This document shows positions 37,915 through 47,527 of a stretch of 64,000 nt of DNA, piece by piece. How positions within the stretch are numbered: the first letter of the stretch is position 1; each line of letters begins with the position of its first letter. This stretch comes from Actinokineospora enzanensis DSM 44649 (GTDB taxonomy: Bacteria > Actinomycetota > Actinomycetes > Mycobacteriales > Pseudonocardiaceae), in NCBI RefSeq assembly GCF_000374445.1, contig NZ_KB894409.1, positions 62,001 to 126,000 of the forward strand, written 5' to 3'. The notes under the pieces are model-generated. The model was not told where the DNA came from and did no database searches. It was given only the letters and a program-made list of their open reading frames with translations. A program made the translations under genes and the position numbers.

Positions 37915-39608
37915 GGGTACACCTCCTCGGGCACGGACAGCGGCGGCGGCGCGGCCTGGGTGATCGGGCGCGCGTCGGCCGGGGGTAACGGCAGCGGGCT
38001 GTCGCCGTAGTCGACGCCCTGTTCGCGGGGCAGGGTGAGCCGGAAGCAGGCGCCCTCGCCGGGTTCGCCCCAGGCGTCCAGGCCGCCGCCGTGCAGGCGG
38101 GCGTCCTCCAGGCTGATCGCCAGGCCCAGGCCGGTGCCGCCGGTGTGCCGGTTGCGGGAGGGGTCGGCCCGCCAGAACCGGTTGAAGACCAGCTCGGCCT
38201 CCCCGGTCCGCAGCCCGACACCGTGGTCCCGCACGGTCACCGCGATCGAGTCGGCGTCGCCGACCATGCGCAGCTCCACCGGGTTGCCCTCGCCGTGGTC
38301 GATGGCGTTGGCCAGCAGGTTGCGCATGATGCGCTCCACCCGCCGGGACTCGACCTCGGCGACGACCTCCTCCTCCGGCAGGTCCAGCACGATCTCCGAA
38401 CCGGCGTTGTGCGCGATCACGCGCACCGACTCGACCGCGCGGCGGGCGATCGCGCGCAGGTCGACGTACTCGGCGATCAGCTCCTCGACGCCCGCGTCCA
38501 GCCGGGAGATCTCCAGCAGATCGGCAAGCAGCGTCTCGAACCGGTCCAGCTCGTCGACCAGCAGCTCGGTGGAGCGGGCCAGGCCCGCGGGGAACTGGGC
38601 GCGTGAGGCGTGCAGGACGTCCGCGGCCATCCGGACGGTGGTGAGCGGGGTGCGTAGCTCGTGCGAGACGTCGGATGTGAACCGGCGCTGCACGTGCCCG
38701 AACTCCTCCAGCTGGCGGATCTGTCTGGCGATGCTCTCAGCCATCTCGTTGTAGGACTGCGCCAGCCGGGCCACGTCGTCCTCGCCTGCGACCACCATGC
38801 GCTCGTCCAGCTCACCGTCGGCGAACCGCTCGGCGGCGCGCGCGGCCCGGCGCACCGGTAGCACTACCTGCCGCGTGACGAGGTTGGTGATGCCCGCGAG
38901 GAGCAGCAGCAGCACAAGACCACCCACGACCAGGGTGCTCTGCACGACGTCGATCGTGCGCTGCTCGGCTGCCAGCGGATAGAGCATGTAGAGCTGCAAC
39001 GGCGGTGTGCTGGTGGAGACCGGCACACCCACCATCAGGTAGGTGACCCGCTCGTTGTTGCGTTCCACGGTGTAGATCTGCGTGACCGTGCGGTTGGGCG
39101 TGCTCAGCACGAAGTCGCGCAGCGACTGCGGCACCTTGTCGTACGGGCCCGCCGAGCTGACGTCCTCTGGCGCGATGTGCGAGGCGTCGGTGGCCAGCAC
39201 CGGCTCGAACGCGCCAGCCGAGCCCGCCCCGGACTGGTCCGGCGAGGAGCTGGTGAGCTTGTTGATCGCGCTGTTGAGCCGCTCGCCGATGTTGTCCGAG
39301 TCGCGGATGCCGACCAGCTCCCGCTCGGCGATCTGCACCGCGGCCCTGGTCTGCGCGATCGCCGCGGCCTCCTTGGTGTTCACCAGCCGCTCGGTGATCT
39401 GGTTCTGCAGGACCATGCCCAGCACGAACGTCACCGCGGAGCCGAGCGCCAGGGTGCTGACCGCGACCCGCAGCTGCAACGAGCGCCGCCACAGGTCGCT
39501 GAACGCGCTCGACCGACGTCTGCCCGCGGCCACCATGGCACGCGCGGACGCCACGACCCGGCGCAGCGGGTCGGCGCGCCGGGTCGGGGGTTCGGACGTC
39601 TCGGTCAC
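37911..39608 (-). CDS. mtrB: Two-component sensor histidine kinase MtrB
   Basis: The 565-residue kinase has two membrane helices (~47-66 and 223-243) enclosing an extracytoplasmic sensor of ~155 residues, then a HAMP domain (~244-297). The dimerisation domain has phosphoacceptor H316 in SDVSHELRTPLTT. The ATPase domain has its N-box (LLANAIDHGEGN), G1 (DHGVGL) and G2 (GGTGLGLAISLE). It phosphorylates MtrA to control cell-wall growth and division in actinomycetes. The GTG at 39606-39608 is 7 bp after mtrA. A proline-rich C-terminal tail follows the ATPase domain. Confidence 0.97.
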   Translation of the reverse strand: MTETSEPPTRRADPLRRVVASARAMVAAGRRRSSAFSDLWRRSLQLRVAVSTLALGSAVTFVLGMVLQNQITERLVNTKEAAAIAQTRAAVQIAERELVGIRDSDNIGERLNSAINKLTSSSPDQSGAGSAGAFEPVLATDASHIAPEDVSSAGPYDKVPQSLRDFVLSTPNRTVTQIYTVERNNERVTYLMVGVPVSTSTPPLQLYMLYPLAAEQRTIDVVQSTLVVGGLVLLLLLAGITNLVTRQVVLPVRRAARAAERFADGELDERMVVAGEDDVARLAQSYNEMAESIARQIRQLEEFGHVQRRFTSDVSHELRTPLTTVRMAADVLHASRAQFPAGLARSTELLVDELDRFETLLADLLEISRLDAGVEELIAEYVDLRAIARRAVESVRVIAHNAGSEIVLDLPEEEVVAEVESRRVERIMRNLLANAIDHGEGNPVELRMVGDADSIAVTVRDHGVGLRTGEAELVFNRFWRADPSRNRHTGGTGLGLAISLEDARLHGGGLDAWGEPGEGACFRLTLPREQGVDYGDSPLPLPPADARPITQAAPPPLSVPEEVYP

Positions 39609-39615
39609 CTCTGGC

Positions 39616-40293
39616 TCACGGAGGGCCCGCCTTGTAGCCGACGCCGCGCACGGTCAGCACGACCTCGGGGTGCTCCGGGTCGCGCTCCACCTTGGACCGC
39701 AGCCGCTGCACGTGCACGTTGACCAGCCGGGTGTCGGCCGCGTGCCGGTAGCCCCAGACCTGCTCCAGCAGCACCTCGCGGGTGAACACCTGACGCGGCT
39801 TGCGGGCCAGCGCGACCAGCAGGTCGAACTCCAGCGGGGTGAGCTGGATGGACTTGCCCTCGCGGATCACCTCGTGGCCGGGCACGTCGATGGTCAGGTC
39901 GCCGATGGTGAGCATCTCGGCAGGCTCGGACTCGGTGCGCCGCAGCCGGGCCCGCACCCTGGCCACCAGTTCCTTGGGCTTGAACGGCTTGACCACGTAG
40001 TCGTCCGCGCCGGACTCCAGCCCGAGCACGATGTCCACGGTGTCGCTCTTGGCGGTGAGCATGACGATCGGCACCCCGGACTCGCCGCGGATCGCCTTGC
40101 ACACGTCGATGCCGTTCATGCCGGGCAGCATGAGGTCGAGCAGCACGAGGTCGGGTTTCAGCTCACGCAGCGCGGGCAACGCCCGGGAGCCATCGGCCAC
40201 CACGGCCGTGTCGAAACCCTCGCCGCGCAGCACGATAGTGAGCATCTCGGCGAGAGCCGGGTCGTCGTCCACAACCAGCACTCGTGCCTTCAT
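39616..40293 (-). CDS. mtrA: Two-component response regulator MtrA
   Basis: The 225-residue OmpR-type regulator has the receiver acidic pocket in VLVVDDDPAL, phosphoacceptor D53 in LVLLDLMLPGMNG and K102 in VVKPF. The winged helix spans ~130-222 (EFDLLVALARKPRQVFTREV, then YRHAADTRLVNVHVQRLRSK). It is the first gene of mtrA-mtrB-lpqB. Unlike in M. tuberculosis, a divergent VOC gene lies between it and tmk. The promoter must therefore lie in the 97-bp gap at 40294-40390, where a palindrome is found at 40303-40328. Confidence 0.97.
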   Translation of the reverse strand: MKARVLVVDDDPALAEMLTIVLRGEGFDTAVVADGSRALPALRELKPDLVLLDLMLPGMNGIDVCKAIRGESGVPIVMLTAKSDTVDIVLGLESGADDYVVKPFKPKELVARVRARLRRTESEPAEMLTIGDLTIDVPGHEVIREGKSIQLTPLEFDLLVALARKPRQVFTREVLLEQVWGYRHAADTRLVNVHVQRLRSKVERDPEHPEVVLTVRGVGYKAGPP

Positions 40294-40302
40294 GGCCACA
40301 TA

Positions 40303-40328
40303 GTCGCACTGTTCACAGTGTGTGCGAC
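40303..40328. promoter_or_regulatory. Palindrome in the mtrA / VOC divergent promoter region
   Basis: CACTGTTCACAGTG (40307-40320) is a palindrome with 6-bp arms and a two-base centre, embedded in a wider repeat GTCGCAC (40303-40309) / GTGCGAC (40322-40328). It begins 10 bp upstream of the mtrA ATG and lies between two divergent genes, so it could control either. Autoregulation by MtrA is one idea. The repeat is symmetrical, whereas known MtrA boxes are direct-repeat-like, so another regulator is just as possible. Confidence 0.5.
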
Positions 40329-40390
40329 CACCGGCCGCCCCGTCCCCCCATCGAGTACGTTGAACCTTGAACGAATCCGAGGGAGCTGCC

Positions 40391-40873
40391 ATGGGCATCC
40401 GCAGGCTCAACCACGCCGTCCTGTACGTCCGCGACGTCGACCGCAGCATCACGTTCTACCGCGACGTCCTCGGCTTCCGCCCGGTCACCCGTATGCCCGG
40501 CGCCGCCTTCCTGCGCGCCGCCGACTCCGACAACGACCACGACCTCGGCCTCTTCCAGGTCGGCGGACACGCCCCCGGCCAGCCGGAGGGCGGGGTGGGG
40601 CTGTACCACCTGGCCTGGTCGGTGCACACGCTGCCGGAACTGGCCGAGTTCAAGCGGGTGCTGACGGAGGCGGGAGCGCTGGTGGGGGCCTCGGACCACG
40701 GGGTGTCGAAGTCGCTGTACGCGAAGGACCCGGACGGGGTGGAGTTCGAGGTGTCCTGGTTCGTCCCCCGCGACCGGGTCACCCGCGAGATGGAGGAGTC
40801 GGGCGCGCCCCGCCCCCTGGACATCGACGCCGAGATCGCCCACTGGGGCACGGAGCTCGTCGGCGCCCTCTAG
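40391..40873 (+). CDS. VOC (glyoxalase/extradiol dioxygenase fold) family protein
   Basis: The 160-residue protein is one pair of beta-alpha-beta-beta-beta modules: IRRLNHAVLYVRDVDRSITF opening with a metal-ligand histidine, the second half starting GLYHLAWSVHTL with another, and the GVEFEVSWF strand with the glutamate. These are the three usual metal ligands of glyoxalase and dioxygenase members. The last ~25 residues form a helix rather than a further module. The substrate is unknown. The ATG at 40391 follows GAGGGAG. It is inserted divergently between mtrA and tmk. Confidence 0.85.
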   Translation: MGIRRLNHAVLYVRDVDRSITFYRDVLGFRPVTRMPGAAFLRAADSDNDHDLGLFQVGGHAPGQPEGGVGLYHLAWSVHTLPELAEFKRVLTEAGALVGASDHGVSKSLYAKDPDGVEFEVSWFVPRDRVTREMEESGAPRPLDIDAEIAHWGTELVGAL

Positions 40874-40922
40874 TGGTGCGACAACCCCAGAGGAATCCGA
40901 GCGAGCATTGTCGGAAGTCATC

Positions 40923-41555
40923 TCAGGCCAGGAGTGCTGCCGATAGCGAGGAAACGTCAACGGCGGTGCTGCCGTCGACGACGTGCCAAGGGGACAGCCA
41001 GTTGGCAGCGGCCAGACCGTCGTAGACGTCGCCGACGCGGATCTGTAGCTCCGTGTCGGACTCCCACCTGTCCCGAGCGCGGGCGTCCACGTGCTCACGA
41101 TGGGCAGACCGCTCGGCCGCCAACGTCGCCGAGACTCGCAACAACAGTTGGGCGTGAGGAACAGGAAGCTCGAACCGGTCGATCTCGATGGACTTGACCC
41201 AACGAACAAACTCGCCGTCAGCGGACTCATGCAGCCGGGCCGCGCCGTAAGCCGCGTTGGAGGCCACGTACCGGTCCAGCAGCAGCACGTCGTAGGCCGC
41301 GAGATCAGCCCGGAGATCCGCGCCTTGACGGTCCAGCGCGTACAGCACGGCCATCCCGTAGACCGACTCGCCCAGCCCGCCCAGACGGCCGTGCAGGCCG
41401 TCGTGGACCAGGTCCGCCGTGACGGACTCGCCGTACCGGGGGAACGCCCGGGTACCGACCCGGGCCCCGTGTTCGGCGAAGGCGGCGGTGAGCTTGTCGG
41501 CCAGGGTGCGCTTGCCCGCGCCGTCCAGGCCCTCGATGACGATCAGTCGTCCCAC
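40923..41555 (-). CDS. tmk: Thymidylate kinase
   Basis: The 210-residue kinase phosphorylates dTMP to dTDP with ATP. The P-loop is E8-G-L-D-G-A-G-K15-R-T-L, with the arginine after the lysine as in mycobacterial Tmk. The DR(Y/W) nucleotide-binding segment is LLLDRYVASNAAYGAARLHE (~94-113). The GTG start at 41553-41555 gives the natural N-terminus, and longer in-frame starts are unlikely. It lies after the sahH terminator and 49 bp past the converging VOC gene, so it probably has its own promoter in 41556-41738. Confidence 0.94.
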   Translation of the reverse strand: MGRLIVIEGLDGAGKRTLADKLTAAFAEHGARVGTRAFPRYGESVTADLVHDGLHGRLGGLGESVYGMAVLYALDRQGADLRADLAAYDVLLLDRYVASNAAYGAARLHESADGEFVRWVKSIEIDRFELPVPHAQLLLRVSATLAAERSAHREHVDARARDRWESDTELQIRVGDVYDGLAAANWLSPWHVVDGSTAVDVSSLSAALLA

Positions 41556-41738
41556 AAGGCCACAACATAAGACACCCGTGGGCGGCGCGACCCGGCTCCC
41601 CTCCGGACCACGCCGCCCACGGTGCCTCTCCACCCCCCGGGGCGGCTCCACCGGTTCTGGCATGCCCCCTGCGCAGGCCAGAACTACACAAGATCGCTCG
41701 ACCGGGTCGGTTTGTTACACCTTTCGGGGACAAAGACG

Positions 41739-41773
41739 CGGGCCCCGGCACGCTGGTTGCGTGCCGGGGCCCG
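41739..41773 (-). terminator. Terminator downstream of sahH
   Basis: CGGGCCCCGGCACGC (41739-41753) pairs perfectly with GCGTGCCGGGGCCCG (41759-41773), a 15-bp stem with a 5-base loop, 18 bp after the sahH stop. On the minus strand it is followed by TCTTTGTCC, a short U-rich run, as expected for a terminator of the sahH transcript. Confidence 0.88.
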
Positions 41774-41791
41774 GGGAGAAATCCCTACCGA

Positions 41792-43282
41792 TCAGTAGCG
41801 GTAGTGCTCCGGCTTGAACGGGCCCTCGACGTCGACGTCGATGTACTCGGCCTGCTCCTTGCTGAGCTTGGTGAGCGAGCCGCCGAGCGCCTCCAGGTGG
41901 ATGCGGGCGACCTTCTCGTCCAGCTTCTTGGGCAGCCGGTACACCTCCTTGTCGTACTCCTCGCGCTTGGTGAACAGCTCCACCTGGGCGATGACCTGGT
42001 TGGAGAAGCTGTTGGACATCACGAAGCTCGGGTGGCCGGTGGCGTTGCCCAGGTTCAGCAGGCGGCCCTCGGACAGCACGATGATCGAGTGGCCGTCCGG
42101 GAACACCCACTCGTCGACCTGCGGCTTGATGTTGATCCGCCGGATGCCGGGGGTGCGGGCCAGGCCCGCCATGTCCAGCTCGTTGTCGAAGTGGCCGACG
42201 TTGCCCAGGATGGTCTGGTGCTTCATCCGCGCCATGTGCTCGGCGGTGACCACGTCCTTGTTGCCGGTCGTGGTGATCACGATGTCGGCGCGCTCGACGG
42301 CCTCCTCCAGGGTGCGCACCTCGAAGCCGTCCATGGCCGCCTGCAGCGCGCAGATCGGGTCGATCTCGGTGACGATGACCCGGCCGCCCTGGGCGCGCAG
42401 GCTCTCCGCCGAGCCCTTGCCGACGTCGCCGTAGCCGCAGACGACCGCGACCTTGCCGCCGATGAGCACGTCGGTGCCCCGGTTGATGCCGTCGACCAGC
42501 GAGTGCCGGATGCCGTAGCGGTTGTCGAACTTCGACTTGGTCACCGAGTCGTTGACGTTGATCGCCGGGAAGAGCAGCTCACCGGCCGCGGCGAGCTGGT
42601 AGAGCCGCAGCACGCCGGTGGTGGTCTCCTCGGTGACGCCGCGGATGGCCTCGGCCACCCTGGTCCACCGGCCCGCGTCGGCGGCGATGGTGGTGCGCAG
42701 GGTCTCCAGCACCACGGCCCACTCCTCGGAGTCGTCCTCCGTGGTGGCCGGGATGATCCCGGACTTCTCGTACTGGACACCCTTGTGCACCAGCAGCGTC
42801 GCGTCGCCGCCGTCGTCCAGGATCATGTTGGGCCCGGCGCCGTCCGGCCAGGACAGCATGCGCTCGGTGGCCCACCAGTACTCCGGCAGCGTCTCGCCCT
42901 TCCAGGCGAACACCGGGACGCCCTTGGGCTCCTCCTCGGTGCCGTGCGGGCCGACCACGACCGCGGCGGCCGCGTGGTCCTGGGTGGAGAAGATGTTGCA
43001 CGAGCACCAGCGGACCTCGGCCCCCAGGGCCACCAGGGTCTCGATCAGCACGGCGGTCTGCACCGTCATGTGCAGCGAGCCGGAGATCCGCGCCCCCTTG
43101 AGCGGGTAGACCTCGGCGTACTCCCGGCGCAACGCCATCAGGCCGGGCATCTCGTGCTCGGCCAGGCGGATCTCTTTGCGCCCGAACTCGGCCAGGGACA
43201 GATCCGCCACGGCGAAGTCGACACCGTTGCGGGTCTGCGCGAAGCTCGCCCCGGTAGCGCTCCGCGTGTCTTCTGCGGTCAT
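41792..43282 (-). CDS. ahcY: Adenosylhomocysteinase
   Basis: The 496-residue enzyme hydrolyses S-adenosylhomocysteine to adenosine and homocysteine, relieving product inhibition of methyltransferases. It has [20 protein letters not shown] near the start, the insertion typical of the bacterial and plant type, the NAD loop [19 protein letters not shown] and the C-terminal PEHYRY ending that completes the partner's NAD site. The ATG at 43280-43282 has a GGAGGA site. It begins a unit read away from the divergent membrane protein, and its 5' leader is short. Also called sahH. Confidence 0.97.
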   Translation of the reverse strand: MTAEDTRSATGASFAQTRNGVDFAVADLSLAEFGRKEIRLAEHEMPGLMALRREYAEVYPLKGARISGSLHMTVQTAVLIETLVALGAEVRWCSCNIFSTQDHAAAAVVVGPHGTEEEPKGVPVFAWKGETLPEYWWATERMLSWPDGAGPNMILDDGGDATLLVHKGVQYEKSGIIPATTEDDSEEWAVVLETLRTTIAADAGRWTRVAEAIRGVTEETTTGVLRLYQLAAAGELLFPAINVNDSVTKSKFDNRYGIRHSLVDGINRGTDVLIGGKVAVVCGYGDVGKGSAESLRAQGGRVIVTEIDPICALQAAMDGFEVRTLEEAVERADIVITTTGNKDVVTAEHMARMKHQTILGNVGHFDNELDMAGLARTPGIRRINIKPQVDEWVFPDGHSIIVLSEGRLLNLGNATGHPSFVMSNSFSNQVIAQVELFTKREEYDKEVYRLPKKLDEKVARIHLEALGGSLTKLSKEQAEYIDVDVEGPFKPEHYRY

Positions 43283-43391
43283 CGAAAAGATCCTCCAGAC
43301 TTCTGGTTCCTGCTGAACACTACCGGCGTGGCCGGTGTCCCGGGGCGCCCGAAAGGAGTGTTCCGGCGTCGGAGCGTGACCGGGGAGGGAC

Positions 43392-45740
43392 ATGTTGCTT
43401 ACCGGCTCGGAAACCCGGGTGGTCGAACTGCGCGTGCACGGCATCATGGGCACCTCCGCGGAGAGCCTGGTCGGCTCGGTCGCGGCGGTGGATGTCGCGG
43501 GCGACGGTATCGGGCGAATCGTGCGCCCGGCCGACCGGCTGCTGCGGCCCGCGCCCGGCCCGGTGCTGCGGGCCGAGGGGCGGTCGGTGCCGCGCGTGGT
43601 CGAGGGCTACGTGTGGGGCGCGATGACCTCGGGCGGGGTGGCGAAGGCCACGTGGGCGCTGCTGTTCCCGTTCTCGCTGACCAACATGGCGCACTGGATG
43701 CTGCCACCAGCGCCGAGCGGCCACCGGCCCGCGCGGCTGCTGGCCGTGGTGAACCGGTCACTGCTGCGGTTGGCGGCGCTGCTGCTGACCGCGCTGCTGG
43801 TGACGCAGGCGGCCGTGGTGAGCATGGACCTGGTGGCCGCGCAGTGCCTGGCCCCGGGCACCGCCTGCCTCGCCTGGGTGCCCGACTGGCTGCGCGCCAC
43901 CTGGCCGTTCCGGCAGGTCGTCGGCGTGCTGCCGGTGCTGTTCGCGATCTACGTGCTGTACCGGATCTCGTGCATCGCCTGGGAGACGCCCGCCGCGCCG
44001 AACCCGCCGGACGCGCAGCCGAACCTGAAGGTGCGGCTGCCCGGCCGGAACCTGGTCTCCGACCCGGACACGCCCGCGTTGCGCGCGCTGCACCTCACGA
44101 TGGCCCTGGCCACCGTCGCGCTGCTGCCCCTCGGCGGCCCGTTCGCACCGCCGAAACAGCCGCTGACCTGGTGGTTGTGGTTCCTGGCGATGGTGCTGGC
44201 CGGGGTCTGCCTGCTGTGCGTGCTGCTGCTGGACGACCCGCGCGGCGCCGAGCCGACGGCGGGCGGGCGCGGGCTGCGGGCCGCGCTGGGCCGAGTGCCA
44301 CGCACGATGCTGCTGTTTCTGGGCGGGGGCCTGGCGTTGACCTCCGGCGCGGTCGCCGACCCGCTGCCGGTCGACCTGATCGGCACCGGGCCGACCGTGG
44401 AGGCGATCGCGGCGACGTTGATCGGGGTGGTGGTGCTGCTGGGGCTGCTGCTGGTCCCGGCCGCGCTGATCGCCCGCCGCACCTGGGTCGACCAGCCGAA
44501 GTGCCTGCGACCGTGGGCGGGCGGCTGGATGGCCGCGCCGGTGCTGGCGATCGCCGCGCTGCTGGGCGGCGGGTTCGGCGCCGGGCTGGCGATCTCGCTG
44601 CGCAAGCTGATCGGCTCCGCGAACACCGCGCTACCGCACGGGTACGAACAGGTCACACTGCTGTGGGGCGCTGCGGCGGCGATCGGGGTGGCACTCGCGA
44701 TACCGCTGGGCACGATCGCGGCGGCCCGGATGCTGCTGGCACCGGCCGGTTATCCCGAGGTGGGCCTGCTGCACGCGGGCAGGCTCGCCGAACAGATCAC
44801 GGCGTTGCGGCACTGGCGGATGGCCGGATGGCAACGGCGCAACGGGCACCGGGTGATCCTGGCGCTGGCCGGGGTGCTGACGGCGGGCACCGGGGTGGCG
44901 GTGTCCATGCGGGTCGCCGGGATCGAGCCGCCGCAGTGGATGGACCCGTTGTCCACGTTGGGAATCCTGACCCTCGGCGTCATGGCGGGCGCCCTGCTGC
45001 GCGCGGTCTACACGGCGGCACAGGAACCCAAGGCGGGCAAGCGGTTGGGCGTGATCGCCGACCTGGCGTCGTTCTGGCCGCGCGAGGCGCACCCGACCGT
45101 GCCGCCGAGCTACGCGCTGAAGGTGGCACCGGAACTGGCGGCGCGCGCGGTGGAGCACCTGAAGGACCCGAACGTGCGGGTCGTGCTGGCCGGGCACAGC
45201 CAGGGCAGCCTGCTGGTGGCGGTCACCGCGGCACGGCTGATGGAGTCGCTCAACGAACCGGAACGACAACGGGTAGGGCTCGTCACGTTCGGCTCGCAGC
45301 TGCAATGGGCCTATCCGAGAGCGTTCCCGGCCGCGGTACCGCACGCGTCACTCGCCGAACTGGCCGGACGACTGGGCACCCGGTGGCGTTCGCTGTGCCG
45401 GGGCACCGACCCACTGGGCGGCGCGGTCACGACCTGGGGGCGTCAGGTGTGCGATGGCCAGCTGCTGGGCACCGGTTTCCGCCCGGACGGCACGGTCGGC
45501 CCGTTGCCAGCGGCGACACCAACGCCGACCGGCGGCCTGGTGCTGGGCGGCGACCATTGGCTGCCCGACCCCATGCGCGGCCCGTTCCCCGGCAGACGCT
45601 GGTCGGCGGGCGTGCTGGGGCACAGCGACTACCTCGCCGACCCGGAATGGGACCGGGCGATCGCACTGGCGGCCGGACTGGACCCGGAGGACCCGAAGTC
45701 CACACTGTCCTGGCCGCCACCACGCGGTCAGCGGGGCTGA
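43392..45740 (+). CDS. Large membrane protein framed by alpha/beta-hydrolase (lipase-like) motifs
   Basis: The 782-residue protein starts [18 protein letters not shown] (~9-26), a strand plus H-G oxyanion-type loop like that of lipases. From ~120 to ~555 it contains about ten membrane helices. The C-terminal part then resumes a hydrolase fold, with the nucleophile elbow G601-H-S603-Q-G605 and a later GGDHW histidine (~718). The predicted layout is a hydrolase split by a membrane domain. The substrate is unknown, perhaps a lipid. It is divergent from sahH; the start follows a GGGAGGG site. Serine hydrolase activity is inferred from motifs. Confidence 0.7.
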   Translation: MLLTGSETRVVELRVHGIMGTSAESLVGSVAAVDVAGDGIGRIVRPADRLLRPAPGPVLRAEGRSVPRVVEGYVWGAMTSGGVAKATWALLFPFSLTNMAHWMLPPAPSGHRPARLLAVVNRSLLRLAALLLTALLVTQAAVVSMDLVAAQCLAPGTACLAWVPDWLRATWPFRQVVGVLPVLFAIYVLYRISCIAWETPAAPNPPDAQPNLKVRLPGRNLVSDPDTPALRALHLTMALATVALLPLGGPFAPPKQPLTWWLWFLAMVLAGVCLLCVLLLDDPRGAEPTAGGRGLRAALGRVPRTMLLFLGGGLALTSGAVADPLPVDLIGTGPTVEAIAATLIGVVVLLGLLLVPAALIARRTWVDQPKCLRPWAGGWMAAPVLAIAALLGGGFGAGLAISLRKLIGSANTALPHGYEQVTLLWGAAAAIGVALAIPLGTIAAARMLLAPAGYPEVGLLHAGRLAEQITALRHWRMAGWQRRNGHRVILALAGVLTAGTGVAVSMRVAGIEPPQWMDPLSTLGILTLGVMAGALLRAVYTAAQEPKAGKRLGVIADLASFWPREAHPTVPPSYALKVAPELAARAVEHLKDPNVRVVLAGHSQGSLLVAVTAARLMESLNEPERQRVGLVTFGSQLQWAYPRAFPAAVPHASLAELAGRLGTRWRSLCRGTDPLGGAVTTWGRQVCDGQLLGTGFRPDGTVGPLPAATPTPTGGLVLGGDHWLPDPMRGPFPGRRWSAGVLGHSDYLADPEWDRAIALAAGLDPEDPKSTLSWPPPRGQRG

Positions 45741-45973
45741 CAAGATCATTGCACAGTCGGACCACGAAGATCAACTAGGCGGGGCGAACCCCCGGAACCC
45801 GCCTTCGAGCGCGAGCTTGTGCGAGTGGCTCGGCGGGGTGTGGTTCCCAGGTTCGGACAGTGGGATGTGAACCGCCAAAGGACCCACAAAACGGCGTCGA
45901 CACGGCGAAAGTCCACCAGGAGCGTTAGCCTCTCGTGGCCGATTCACACCCACGAAGTTACGAGGAGGCTCCC

Positions 45974-47518
45974 GTGACCGGTACCGACCAGGCGCGGCGC
46001 GGCGGACTGTTACGGACCAAGTCCGTGGAGCAGTCGATCGCCGACACCGACGATCCGGACACCAAGCTCCGGCGCAACCTGTCCACCTGGGACCTGGTCG
46101 TCTTCGGTGTGGCCGTGGTGATCGGCGCGGGCATCTTCACGCTCACCGCGCGCACCGCCGGTGACCTGGCCGGACCCTCGGTGTCGGTGGCGTTCGTGAT
46201 CGCCGCGGTCGCCTGCGGTCTGGCGGGTCTGTGCTACGCGGAGTTCGCCTCCACGGTGCCGGTCGCGGGCAGCGCCTACACCTTCTCGTACGCCTCGTTC
46301 GGCGAGTTCGTGGCCTGGATCATCGGCTGGGACCTGATCCTGGAGATGGCCGTCGGCTCGGCCGCGGTGTCCAAAGGCTGGTCGGTGTACCTGAACACGG
46401 TGCTCGGCTACCTGTTCGACTTCGACCCGGGCGCGCGCACCGTGACCATCGTGGACGTCGCGGGCGTCAGCATGGACTGGGGCGCGCTGCTGCTGGTGGT
46501 CATCCTGGCCTCGTTGCTGGTGGTGGGCACCAAGCTGTCCTCCCGGGTGAGCATGGTGATCACCGGCATCAAGGTCGCGATCGTGCTGTTCGTGATCATC
46601 TTCGGGCTGTTCTACGTGAAGGCCGCGAACTACACCCCGTTCGTCCCGCCGTCGCAGCCGGGCGGCGCGGGCCACACCGGCGTGGAGCAGTCGCTGTTCT
46701 CCCTGATCGCGGGCGGCCAGGGCAGCTCGTTCGGCGCGTTCGGCCTGCTCGCGGGCGCCTCGCTGGTGTTCTTCGCGTTCATCGGCTTCGACATCGTGGC
46801 CACCACCGCGGAGGAGACCCGCGACCCGCAGCGCTCGGTGCCGCGCGGCATCTTCGGCTCGCTGTCCATCGTGACCGTGCTGTACGTGGCGGTGTCGCTG
46901 GTGCTCGTCGGCATGGTCAGCTACCAGCAGCTGGCCACCTCGGTGAAGGCCGACGGCACCGAGGACCACAAGACCCTGGCCACCGCGTTCTCGCTGAACG
47001 GCGTCGACTGGGCGGCCCAGATCATCTCCATCGGCGCGCTGGCGGGCCTGACCACCGTGGTGATGGTGCTGATGCTGGGCCAGGTCCGGATCGTCTACGC
47101 GATGTCCCGCGACGGCCTGCTCCCGCGCGGCCTGGCCAACACCGGCAGCCGCGGCACCCCGGTCCGCGGCACCCTCGCGGTCGCCGTCCTGGTCGGCATC
47201 GCGGCCACCTTCTTCGAGGCGGGCAAGCTGGAGGAGATGGTCAACGTCGGCACGCTGTTCGCGTTCGTGCTGGTGTCCGCGGGCGTGATCGTGCTGCGGC
47301 GGACGCGGCCGGACCTGAAACGCGCGTTCCGGGTGCGCTGGGTGCCGCTGATCCCGATCCTGGCGATCATCGCCTGCGTCTGGCTGATGCTGAACCTGAC
47401 CGTGCTGACCTGGCTGCGGTTCATCGTGTGGATGGTGGTGGGCGTGGTCGTGTACTTCGCCTACAGCCGCGGGCATTCGTTGGTCGGCAAGCGCGAGCGG
47501 GAAACCGAATCCGTTTAG
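45974..47518 (+). CDS. APC-superfamily amino acid permease
   Basis: The 514-residue transporter has 12 predicted helices after a ~40-residue hydrophilic N-terminus. Helix 1 carries the family motif VVIGAGIFTLTARTAG, and helix 3 starts SAYTFSYASFGEFVAW, typical of the cationic amino acid and YfnA-type group. It would import an amino acid with protons. The GTG at 45974 is preferred over the upstream GTG at 45935 because GAGGAGG lies 5-6 bp before it. A TAGCCT box (45926-45931) may be the -10. A MutL-like gene follows by 9 bp, so both are likely one operon. Confidence 0.9.
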   Translation: MTGTDQARRGGLLRTKSVEQSIADTDDPDTKLRRNLSTWDLVVFGVAVVIGAGIFTLTARTAGDLAGPSVSVAFVIAAVACGLAGLCYAEFASTVPVAGSAYTFSYASFGEFVAWIIGWDLILEMAVGSAAVSKGWSVYLNTVLGYLFDFDPGARTVTIVDVAGVSMDWGALLLVVILASLLVVGTKLSSRVSMVITGIKVAIVLFVIIFGLFYVKAANYTPFVPPSQPGGAGHTGVEQSLFSLIAGGQGSSFGAFGLLAGASLVFFAFIGFDIVATTAEETRDPQRSVPRGIFGSLSIVTVLYVAVSLVLVGMVSYQQLATSVKADGTEDHKTLATAFSLNGVDWAAQIISIGALAGLTTVVMVLMLGQVRIVYAMSRDGLLPRGLANTGSRGTPVRGTLAVAVLVGIAATFFEAGKLEEMVNVGTLFAFVLVSAGVIVLRRTRPDLKRAFRVRWVPLIPILAIIACVWLMLNLTVLTWLRFIVWMVVGVVVYFAYSRGHSLVGKRERETESV

Positions 47519-47527
47519 CATCCGCGT

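Noticed and set aside
43283..43391. SAH riboswitch upstream of sahH
   Set aside because: The divergent gap is only 109 bp and I could not draw the conserved pseudoknot.
41804..45778. A 1324-codon plus-strand frame across sahH and the membrane protein
   Set aside because: It is antisense to sahH, then out of frame with the membrane gene, and is arginine/glycine-rich without domains; a GC-driven shadow.
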